From positions 85,259,488-85,323,487 of the forward strand of contig NC_082692.2 in NCBI RefSeq assembly GCF_949987515.2: a DNA stretch of 64,000 nucleotides. Direction: 5' to 3'. Source of the DNA: Delphinus delphis (taxonomy: Eukaryota > Chordata > Mammalia > Artiodactyla > Delphinidae). Shown here piece after piece: positions 54,706 to 64,000 of the stretch (the stretch's first letter is position 1; every line of letters begins with the position of its first letter). Below the pieces are notes generated by a model. The model was not told where the DNA came from, ran no database searches, and was given only the letters and a program-made list of their open reading frames with translations. The translations under genes and the position numbers were made by a program.

Positions 54706-55052
54706 GATGCGTCTGATGGGAGGCTACTGCAGTGGTCCAAGGGGCTTCTGCTACTGTTACTGGCAGTAAAGAGGGAGAGAAGTGAACTGATTCACTCAAG
54801 CAGTGAACAGGCAGAGCCTACTATTGATCGAGATAAACAGTGGAAAAGGAAAGGTCAAGATTCATCACCAGGATTCATCTTGAATACCTGATCAACAACA
54901 GGTACGCTGGGGTGCAGGAAATTACCTGGATGTGGGGAAGGGCAGCCAGACAGGCCTGGGGTGCAGAGAAGAGGCTGGGCTGGAGATAAAATTCTGGCCA
55001 GATATATTCCCTTGAAATTATTTTTTATTTGTCCACTTCATACAATATAGCC

Positions 55053-55262
55053 AGGGGTTGGCAAACTGTGATCTACTACCTGTTTTTGTAAATAACGTTT
55101 TATTGGAACACAGCTACAGCACAATTTTGTGTTGTCTGTGACTGCTTTTAGACTACAAGGGAAGAGTGGAGTGCTTTTGAGAGGAAGATTGTATGGCCCA
55201 CAAAGCTAAAAACATTTATTATCTGGTCCTTTATAGATTCTGCTGACTCCTGCTTTAGGTGA
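55053..55262. mobile_element. hAT-Charlie (MER1-type) DNA transposon
   Basis: CAGGGGTTGGCAAACTGTGA at the left end, 'AACGTTTTATTGGAACACAG' and 'GTATGGCCCACAAAGC' inside, and a right end resembling the inverted left end (CTGACTCCTG). Confidence 0.7.
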
Positions 55263-55264
55263 TA

Positions 55265-56611
55265 AAGAAGAGGAGTCTGGAGTTTCTCTACTGATCCTCA
55301 GGGCAAATTTATTTCTTTTTCTTTTATTTTAGGGCAAATTCATTACCACCATATTTTCCTGGGCTTGTTATGGGCTGTACTTTTGATGATCTCTCTGCTT
55401 TTTCAGTTTAATTCATCTGCTTCCTGAGTTTGGGAATTTTCCCCAAGTGCTACCTTCCTGATGGACACCTACCATGTTCACCTTGTTAGATGTAATTTCA
55501 TCTTAGTTGCCTGTTACGAAGTAGGTGCTCAATATATATTTGTCGGTAGAATTTGAGGTAGAAGGGCAATAAATGTGTGTTTGGTCTGCCATCTTGAACT
55601 GGGAGCCTGAAACCTTTTCTCACGTATATAAACGAAGAGCACTTTCATTACTCTTGTACGTGAAGTTCTACTTTTAAAAGTGATTCCAACTTGCTTGACA
55701 ACTTACTTTTTTTGTGTATCATCTTCGTATGACTTCTAATTATCACAGCATAATAGGTGGGCCTGATAATTTAATAGCTCGGCCCCATTTTTCTTTGTGC
55801 AAATGATTTTCATTGAGATGCATTCAAAAAAAGTAAAATAGGTATTCTGCTTGTTTTTTCACCCTTCATCCTTTGTCATTGTGCTATTACACGGTGGCTT
55901 TTCTTGTTAATAAACCCATAATATCCGTCTGAAATATCTTTTAAAAATAATAACCATGCTTTAAATGTGACATAAGAAAAATGGAATTGCTTTTACAATT
56001 CTAAGTAGACATCTATTTTAATCTATTTCAATGCTGATGATTTCTCTTTATTTTTAAATCACTATGCTTCAATTTGAAAGCCAGTTGTCTACGGAGGCAC
56101 TAAAATTATTTGGTCTATTCAAGTGATAATGGACAATAAAGTTTACCTATTTTTAAATAGTTGAAATATTAATCCAGGAGAAAGAGTTTTCTTAAAACAA
56201 TTAGTATAAAATACATTTGAAATAATATGAGGGGTCAGGATGATCATTTGCTTCTAAAAGATTGAGGTTTTATTCATTATAATGCTGAATGTCTTTAAAA
56301 TTCGTTTTTAGCTTGAAGAGGGGTCTAAGGCTAAAGCTTATATATCATGTATTTCATCAAAAGGGAGGGATCGTTACGCACATCTGTAGCGTATTTGGTA
56401 ACTTTCCAGAGTGAAAGAGAAAGTCTCATATAGTAAAGAGTTTTTTTAAAGATAAAAGACAGGGCTAGGTCATTACTTCTTTATTATTCTAGATCAACAT
56501 TTATTCATTATCCCACACTAAATTTCATTTAGCAATTTGTTTTTCTCCCCTAAATGTGAATCATATTTATTTTTCTTCTGACAGAAAGGATGTGAAATAA
56601 TAAGGCATCTG
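55265..56611. other. AT-rich unique flank
   Basis: No gene or confident repeat, apart from an L2-like scrap near 55.4-55.55 kb. Confidence 0.35.
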
Positions 56612-57414
56612 GGTAGAGGAATTTTTTTTGAATTTTAGTTTTTATACAGCAGTTTCTTATTACTTATCTATTTTATACATATTGGTGTATACATGTCAAT
56701 CCCAATCTCCTAATTTATAACCCCCCTTCCCTCCTTGGTGTCCATAGGTTTGTTCTCTACATCTGTGTCTCTATTTCTGCCTTGAAAACTGGTTCATCTG
56801 TACCATTTTCGTAGATTCCACATATATGCATTAATGTACAATATTTGTCTTTCTCTTTCTGACTTACTTCACTCTGTAGGACAGTCTCTAGGTCCATCCA
56901 AACTGAATGACTCAGTTTCAATCCTTTTTATGGCTTAGTAATATTCCACTGTATACATGTACCACATCTTCTTTATCTATTCGTCTGTTGATGGTCACTT
57001 AAGCTGCTTCCATAACCTGGCTATTGTAAATAGTGCTGCAATGAACATTGGGGTGCCTATGTCTTTTTGAATTATGGTTTTCTCTGGGTATATGCCCAGT
57101 AGTGGGATTGCTGGATCATATGGTAATTATATTTTGAGTTTTTTAAGGAACCTCCATACTGTCCTCCATAGTGGCTGTATCAATGTACATTCCCACCAAC
57201 AGTGCAAGAGGGTTCCCTTTTCTCCACACCCTCTCCAGCATTTGCTGTTTGTAGATTTTCTGATGATGTCCATTCTAGCTGGCGTGAGGTGATACCTCAT
57301 TGTAGTTTTGATTTGCATTTCTCTAATAATTAGTGATGTTGAGCAGCTTTTCATGTGCTTCTTGGCTATCTGTATGTCTTCTTTGGAGAAATGTCTATTT
57401 AGGTCTTCTGGCCA

Positions 57415-58044
57415 TTATTTGATTAGGTTGTTTGTTTTTTTAATATTGAGCTGCATGAGCTGTCTATATATTTTGGAGATTAATCCTTTGTCTGTTGATT
57501 CGTTTGCAAATATTTTCTCCCATTCTGAGGGTTGTCTTTTTGTCTTGTTTATAGTTTCCTTTGCTAGGCAGAACCTTTTAACTTTCATTAGGTCCCATTT
57601 ATTTATTTTTGTTTTTATTTCCATTTCACTAGAAGGTGGGTCAAAAAAGATCTTGCTGTGACTTATATCAAAGAGTGTTCTTCCTATGCTTTCCTCTAAG
57701 AGTTTTATAGTGTCTCGTCTTACATTTAGGTCTTTAATCCATTTTGAGTTTATTTTTGTGTATGGTGTTAGGGAGTATTCTAATTTCATTCTTTTACATG
57801 TAACTGTCCAGTTCTCCCAGCACCACTTATTAAAGAGACTGTCTTTTCTCCATTGTATATCCTTGTCTCCTTTGTCATAGATTAGTTGCTGACAGGTGTG
57901 TGGGTTTATCTCTGGGCTTTCTAACCTGTTCCATTGATCTATATTTCTGTTTTTCTGTGAGTACCATATTGTCTTGATTACTGTAGTTTTGTAGAATAGT
58001 CTGAAGTCGGGGAGTCTGATTCCTCCAGCTCCACTTTCCCTCAA
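57415..58044 (-). pseudogene. L1 ORF2 C-terminal fragment
   Basis: 209 residues of ORF2 C-terminal text ([20 protein letters not shown] near its start). The upstream 280 bp to the RT piece carry frame breaks. Confidence 0.85.
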
Positions 58045-58324
58045 GATTGTTTGGCTATTCAGGGTCTTTTATGTCTGCATACAAATTTTAAGATTTTTTG
58101 TTCTCATTCTGTAAAAAATGGCATTGGTAATTTGATAGGGATTGCACTGAATTTGTAGATTTCTTTGGGTAGTGTAGTCATTTTCACAATACTGATTCTT
58201 CCAATCCAAGAACATGGTATATCTCTCCATCTGTTTGTGTCATCTTTGATTTCTTTCATCAGTGTCTTATAGTTTTCTGAGTACAGGTCTTTTACCTCCT
58301 TAGGTAGGTTTCTTCCTGGATATT

Positions 58325-59988
58325 TTATTCTTTTCTTGCAGTGGTGAATGGAATTGTTTCCTTAATTTCTCTTTCTGATCTTTCATTGTTAGTGTATAAG
58401 AATGCCAGAGATTTCTGTGCATTAATTTTATATCCTGCAACTTTGCCAAATTCATTGATTAGCTCTAGTAGTTTTCTGGTAGCATCTTTAGGATTATCTA
58501 TGTATAGTATCATGTCATCTGCAAACAGTGACAGTTTTACTTCTTCTTTTCCAATTTGTATTCCTTTTATTTCTTTTTCTTCTCTTATTGCCGTGGCCAG
58601 GACTTCCAAAACTATGTCGAATAATAGTGGCGAGAGCGGACACCCTTGTCTTGTTCCTGATCTTAGAGGAAATGCTTTCATTTTTTCACCATTGAGAATG
58701 ATGTTTGCTGGGGGTTTGTCATATATGGCCTTTATTATGTTGAGGTAGGTTCCCTCTAGGCCCACTTTCTAGAGAGTTTTTATCATAAATGGGCGTTGAA
58801 TGTTGTCAAAAGATTTTTCTGTATCTATTGAGATGATCATATGGTATTTATTCTTCAGTTTGTTAATATGGTGTTTCACATCAATTGATTTGTGTATATT
58901 GAAGAACGCTTGCATCCCTGGGATAAATTCCACTTGATCATGGTGTATGATCCTTTTAATGTGCTGTTGGATTCTGTTTCCTAGTATTTTATTGAGGATT
59001 TTTGCATCTATATTCATCAGTGATATTGGTCTGTAATTTTCTTTTTTTGTAGTATCTTTGTCTGGTTTTGGTATCAGGGTGATGGTGACCTCATAGAATG
59101 AGTTTGGGAGTGTTCCTTCCTCTGCAATTTTTTGACAGTTTTGAGAAGGATGGGTGTTAGCTCCTCTCTAAATGTTTGACAGAATTCACCTGTGAAGCCA
59201 TCTGGTCCTGGACTTTTGTTTGTTGGAAGATTTTTAATCACAGTTTCAGTTTCAGTGCCTGTCATTGGTCTGTTCATATTTTCTCTTTCTTCCTGGTTCA
59301 GTCTTGGAAGGTTATACCTTTCTAAGAATTTGTCCATTTCTTCCAGGTTGTCCATTTTATTGGCATAGAGTTGCTGGTAGTAGTCTCTTAGGATGCTTTG
59401 TATTTCTGCGGTGTCCATTGTAACTTCTCCTTTTTCATTTCTAATTTTATTGATTTGAGTCCTCTCCCTCTTTTTCTTGATGAGTCTGGCTAAAGTTTTA
59501 TCAATTTCATTTATCTTCTCAAAGAACCAGCTTTTAGTTTTATTGATCTTTGCTATTGTTTTCTTTGTTTCTGTTTCATTTATTTCTGCTCTGATCTTTA
59601 TGATTTCTTTCCTTCTACTAACTTTGCATTTTGTTTGTTCTTCGTTCTCTAGTTCCTTTAGGTGTAAGGTTACATTGTTTATTTGAGATTTTTCTTGTTT
59701 CTTGAGGTAGGCTTGTATAGCTATAAACTTCCCTCTTAGAACTGCTTTTGCTGCATCCCATAGGTTTTGGATCATTGTGTTTTTGTTGTTATTTGTCTCT
59801 AGATATTTTTTGATTTCCTCTTTGATTTCTTCAGTGATCTCTTGGTTATTTAGTGACATATTGTTTAGCCTCCATGTGTTTGTGTTTTTTACATTTTTTC
59901 CCCTGTAATTTATTTCTAATCTCATAACATTGTGGTCAGAAAAGATCCTTGATATGATTCCAATTTTCTTAAATTTACCGAGGGTCAC
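58325..59988 (-). pseudogene. L1 ORF2 fragments covering the reverse transcriptase
   Basis: Three collinear pieces. 59074-59988 spans the end of the endonuclease linker into RT, including [18 protein letters not shown]. 58769-59017 covers [17 protein letters not shown]. 58325-58765 has [11 protein letters not shown] and the active-site FADD. They are separated by a frameshift near 59.05 kb and a TAG at 58769-58771. Confidence 0.88.
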
Positions 59989-60928
59989 AAAATTGATTTG
60001 TGACCCAAGATGTGATCTATCCTGGAGAATGTTCTGTGTGCACTTGAAAAGAAAGTGTAATCTGCTGGGTTTGGATGGAATGTCCTATAAATATCAATTA
60101 AATCTATCTATTTATTGTGTCATTTAAAGCTTGTATTTCCTTATTAATTTTCTGTCTGGATGATCTGTCCACTGGTGTAAGTGAGATGTCCCCCACTATT
60201 ATTGTGTTACTGCTGATTTCCTCTTTTATAGCTGTTAGCTTTTGCATTATGTATTGAGGTACACCTATGTTGGCTGCATATATATTTATAATTGTTACAT
60301 CTTATTCTTGAACTGATCTCTTGATCATTATGTAGTGTCCTTCCTTGTCTCTTGTAGTATTCTTTATTTTAAAGTCTATTTTATCTGATATGAATATTGC
60401 TACTCCAGCTTTCTTTTGATTTCCATTTGCATGGAATATCTTTTTCCATCTCCTCACTTTCAGTCTGTATGTGCCCCTAGGTCTGAAGTGGGCCTCTTGT
60501 AGACAGCATATATATGGGTCTTATTTTTGTATCCATTCAGCAAGCCTGTGTCTTTTAGTTGGACATTTAATCCATTCACATGTAAGGTAATTATCGATAC
60601 GTATGTTCCTATTACCATTTTCTTAACTGTTTTGGGGTTTTATTTGTAGGTCCTTTTCTTCTCTTGTGTTTCCCACCTAGAGAAGTTCCTTTAGCATTTG
60701 TTGTAGAGCTGGTTTGGTGGTGCTGGATTCTCTTAGCTTTTGCTTGTCTTCAAAGCTTTTGATTTTTCCATCAAATCTGAATGAGATCCTTGCTGTGTAG
60801 AGTAATCTTTGTTGTAGATTCTGCCCTTTCATTGCTTTAAATATATCATGCCACTCCCTTCTGGCTTGTAGAGTTTCTGCTGAGAAATCAGCTGTTAACC
60901 TTATGGGAGTTCCCTTGTGTGTTATGTG

Positions 60929-61462
60929 TTATTTTTCCCTTGTTGCTTTTAATAATTTTTCTTTGTCTTTAATTTTTGTCAATTTGATTACTATGTGTTT
61001 CGGAATGTTTCTCCTTGGGTTTATCCTGCCTGGGACTCTCTGTGCTTCCTGGACTTGGGTGGCTATTTCCTTTCCCATATTAGGGAAGTTTTCAACTATA
61101 ATCTCTTCAAATATTTTTTGGGGTCCTTTCTCTCTCTCTTCTCCTTCTGGGACTTCGATAATGTGAATGTTGTTGCATTTAATGTTGTCCCAGAAGTCTC
61201 TTAGGCTGCCTTCATTTCTTTTCATTCTTTTTTCTTTACTCTGTTCTGTGGCAGTGATTTCTACCATTCTGTCTTCCAGGTTATTTATCCGTTCTTCTGC
61301 CTCAGTTATTCTGCTATTGATTCCATCTAGTGTATTTTTCATTTCAGTTATGGGATTGTTCATCTCTGTTAGTTTGTTCTTTAATTCTTCTAGGTGTTTG
61401 TTCTTTAATTTTTCTAGGTCTTTGTGAAACATTTCTTGCATATTCTTGATCTTTGCCTCCAT
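60929..61462 (-). pseudogene. L1 ORF1 fragment
   Basis: 177 residues of L1 ORF1-type text: Lys/Glu-rich heptads of a coiled coil (EELKNKLTEMNNPITEMK...), then the RNA-recognition region (RDFWDNIKCNNIHIIEVPEG) and part of the C-terminal domain. A frameshift splits off the N-terminal piece (61344-61538 in another frame), and the C-terminus is lost at 60929. Confidence 0.85.
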
Positions 61463-62619
61463 TCTTTTTTCCAGGGTCCTGGATCATCTTCACTACCCTT
61501 ATTCTGAATTCTTTTTCTGGAAGGTTGCCTATCTCCACTTCATTTCATTGCTTTCCTGGGGTTTTATCTTGTTCCTTCATCTGGTACATAGTCCTCTGCC
61601 TTTTCATTTTGTCTATCTTTCTGTGAATGTGGTTTTCATTCCACAGGGTGAAGGACTGTAGTTCTTCTTATTTCTGCTGTCTGTCCTCTGCTAGATGAGG
61701 CTATCTAAGAGGCTTGTGCAAGCTCCCTGATGGGAGGGACTGGTGGTGGGTAGAGCTGGGTGTTGCTCTGGTGGGCAGAGCGCAGTAAAACTTTAATCCA
61801 GTTGTCTGCTGATGGGTGGGGCTGGGTTCTCTCCCTGTTGGTTATTTGGCCTGAGGCGACCCAGCACTGGGCCCTAGAGGATCTTGGTGGGGCTAATGGT
61901 GGACTCCAGGGGGGCTCACGCCAAGGAGTACTTCCCAGAACTTCTGCTGCCAGTGTCCCTATCCCCGCGGTGAGCCACAGCCACTCCCTGCCTCTGCAGG
62001 AGACCCTCCAACACCAGCAGGTAGGTCTGGTTCAGTCTCCTATGGGGTCACTGCTCCTCCCCCCAGGTCCTGATGCACACACTACTTTGTGTGTGCCCCC
62101 CAAGAGTGGAGTCTCTGTTTCCCCCAGTCCTGTCGAAGTCCTGCAGTCAAATCCCACTAGCCTTCAAAGCCTGATTCTCTGGGAATTCCTCCTCCCGTTG
62201 CCGGACCCCCAGGTTGGGAAGCCTGACGTGGAGCTCAGAACCTTCACTCCAGTGGGTGGACTTCTGTGGTATAGGTGTTCTCCAGTTTGTGAGTCACCCA
62301 CCTAGCAGTTACAGGATTTGATTTTATTGTGATTGCGCCCCTCCTACAATCTCATTGTGGCTTCTCCTTTGTCTTTGGATGTGGAGTTTCTTTTCTGGTG
62401 AGTTCCAGTGTCTTCCTGTCGATGATTGTTCAGCAGTTAGTTGTGATTCCAGTGCTCTTGCAAGAGGGAGCACACGTCCTTCTACTCTGCCATCCTGAAC
62501 CAATCTTAGGTAGAGGAATGTTAGGCAAAAACCAGTTTAACAGAGTCTTCATTCCTAAACGTAAAGCCAGCTCTCTCTATGCTTTGCATATGGATGGCAC
62601 TCAGTAATTCTCAATACAT

Positions 62620-62800
62620 CTTCTATAATAGCCGCAGTTACCCTATGGGGCAGCTATCACAATCCCCATTTTACAGACAAGGGAAGTGAGATTAGGAGAC
62701 AATAATTATGTTACACAGAATCACAGTAACTTCTAAGTAGTAGAGCTGGGTTTCAACCCAAGTTGGTTTGATGCCCAAAACTTCAATATTATAGCTTCCC
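62620..62800 (-). repeat. MIR SINE, reverse
   Basis: CCCCATTTTACAGACAAGGG and 'AGAGCTGGGTTTCAACCCAA' are reverse MIR. Confidence 0.75.
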
Positions 62801-63580
62801 TTCCCATTTATGTGCTTTACTTAAATATTGCCATAAAAAATTTAGGTACCAATAACCAGAAGAAGCAATCACTATGCTATGAATTTTCCTCAAACTCGTC
62901 TTAAGACTTCTTCTTTCTCAACTAAGAGATCAAGACTTAAAAACAAAATGGCAGAAAATAGGTACAATTCTGGACTTTGTGTTTAGGGGGAATTTTTCCA
63001 GAGAGTTCCCTAAAAAACAGATTCAGAAGAGCTATTATTATTTTTTTTTATAAAGGAAAGAGGCAATCAACATTTCTTCTCTGCAGTTTCATTTGTCAGA
63101 GTTCTAAGACAAGACTGGTACCTCTGGTCTCACAGGTAGCCTATCAAAGGCATCCTGCTTGTATTTTTAGGCAGAAAGATCAGCAGAGTGAGCTTAAGGT
63201 TGGAGGCTCAGGGCTCTAACACAGCATTTGCCTGTGAGTGTTCCTTCTTAGAAAAATACAGAGCTTTATGATCAAATGATTTTGGACACTTCTTAAGGAT
63301 CCACAATTCATATCAACACATTAAAGGCCCTGAGAAGTCTTGCAAGAAGACACCAGCCCAACATGGTGCAACAGAGCATTTCTAAAACATGTGGGGATAG
63401 AGCCCTTTTTCCACATATCAGAGACAAAATTTTAGGCAAATCTAAATCCCCTATCTTGACCACATGCCAGCCTTAACAAAAAATCCACTAACTTTAGAAT
63501 AAGTGTTTTGAATATGTAGACAGTCTTAGATGAGCTCATCAATCAAATACAAGGAATGTTCAGATACTCTGATTCATCTA
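62800..63580. other. Unique flank
   Basis: No gene or confident repeat. Confidence 0.35.
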
Positions 63581-63690
63581 ACTTGCTTTACAGACGAGAA
63601 AACTGAGAATCCAAAAGATTTCATCTCATAGGAAAAAGGAGACAGAGCTAGGAGTAGGGCATGCTTCTCTTGCTTCCTAGTTCATGGTGC
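63580..63690 (-). repeat. Partial MIR, reverse
   Basis: TTTACAGACGAGAAAACTGA and GACAGAGCTAGGAGTAGGGC. Confidence 0.5.
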
Positions 63691-64000
63691 TTTGTTTTGT
63701 TTTATTTTGTTTTTTGACTACACATGAGGTATGGGTACCCATCTACAAACCAGTTATAAACATATTTTCCAAATACAGGAGACTATGTTGTAGATATTCC
63801 TGCCCTGTATGTTGAGTCATGGCAGTCGTTGGTACTATCGTTCCTACAGTAAGAGAGATGGCCAGCAAATTGTGCATTCATGTTAAAGCACCCTGGTTCT
63901 CTATCCACTGGTGTCATTTGCCTTTCACCCACTTTGGCAGAGTTTGGGTTTGCTAAATGTATACATAAGTATCATCAACATTTGGTCCATGAATTTGCAA
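63690..64000. other. Unique flank to the window end
   Basis: A TTTTG-rich patch near 63.69 kb, otherwise nothing recognised. Confidence 0.35.

Larger units (their letters stand above)
56622..62508 (-). mobile_element. Nearly full-length L1 retrotransposon, inactive, with 11-bp target-site duplication
   Basis: 5.9 kb on the minus strand, bounded by the perfect direct repeat GGTAGAGGAAT at 56612-56622 and 62509-62519. The 5' end (minus-strand start ATTGGTTCAGGATGGCAGAG) and the 3' end with a short poly(A) are both present, so it inserted complete. ORF1 is broken: a coiled-coil fragment at 60929-61462 and a second piece in another frame at 61344-61538. ORF2 is broken into pieces at 59074-59988, 58769-59017, 58325-58765 and 57415-58044, with its endonuclease start (about 60.6 kb) also disrupted. 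The piece at 58325-58765 keeps the reverse-transcriptase motif FADD (58514-58525) but is cut off upstream by an in-frame TAG at 58769-58771. Confidence 0.93.

Overview
This is vertebrate nuclear DNA, most likely from a cetacean. The key evidence is five SINEs of the tRNA-Glu-derived CHR family (CHR-1 and CHR-2 types, whose heads read roughly GGGCTTCCCTGGTGGCGCAG) plus a sixth, shorter CHR-related SINE. Most are bounded by target-site duplications, and they sit with cetartiodactyl-type L1 elements. No Bov-A or BovB was seen, which argues against a ruminant. Hippopotamus cannot be excluded from the sequence alone.

Two protein-coding genes are clear. GPR27 (SREB1) is an intronless orphan receptor gene on the + strand at 22990-24123, inside a large CpG island. 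PROK2 (prokineticin 2) lies on the - strand with four coding exons at 48743-48841, 45181-45306, 38025-38087 and 36427-36531. All its splice sites are consensus and its frame is fully open. This gene pair matches human 3p13, where EIF4E3 (minus strand) begins next to GPR27. A good minus-strand splice donor at 22399-22401 inside the GPR27 CpG island is the likely end of a non-coding EIF4E3 first exon. The left 22 kb would then be EIF4E3 intron; no EIF4E3 coding exon was found.

Layout. 1-22200: old repeats (MIR, L2, a patchwork of degraded sense L1 fragments at 7.7-13.9 kb, two CHR SINEs, an L1 3' end at 16.6-17.8 kb). 22.2-25.1 kb: bidirectional CpG island, GPR27 and its 3'UTR. 25.1-34.6 kb: intergenic, with a perfect AT palindrome, an octamer-site cluster, a small L1 insertion that may carry a 3' transduction, and a CHR-1 SINE. 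34.6-49.2 kb: PROK2 from its probable poly(A) signal to its promoter CpG island. 49.2-64 kb: gene-free flank with LTRs, L2 pieces, a CHR-2 SINE and a nearly full-length but broken L1 (56622-62508) with an 11-bp target-site duplication.

The two genes are not an operon and no functional link between them is visible. PROK2 encodes a secreted AVITGA-type ligand (a circadian output, olfactory-neurogenesis and GnRH-axis factor in other mammals). GPR27 encodes a brain- and islet-enriched orphan GPCR. I found no convincing undescribed biological system. The best leads are regulatory: paired E-boxes in PROK2, a duplicated X-box pair, and an octamer cluster.
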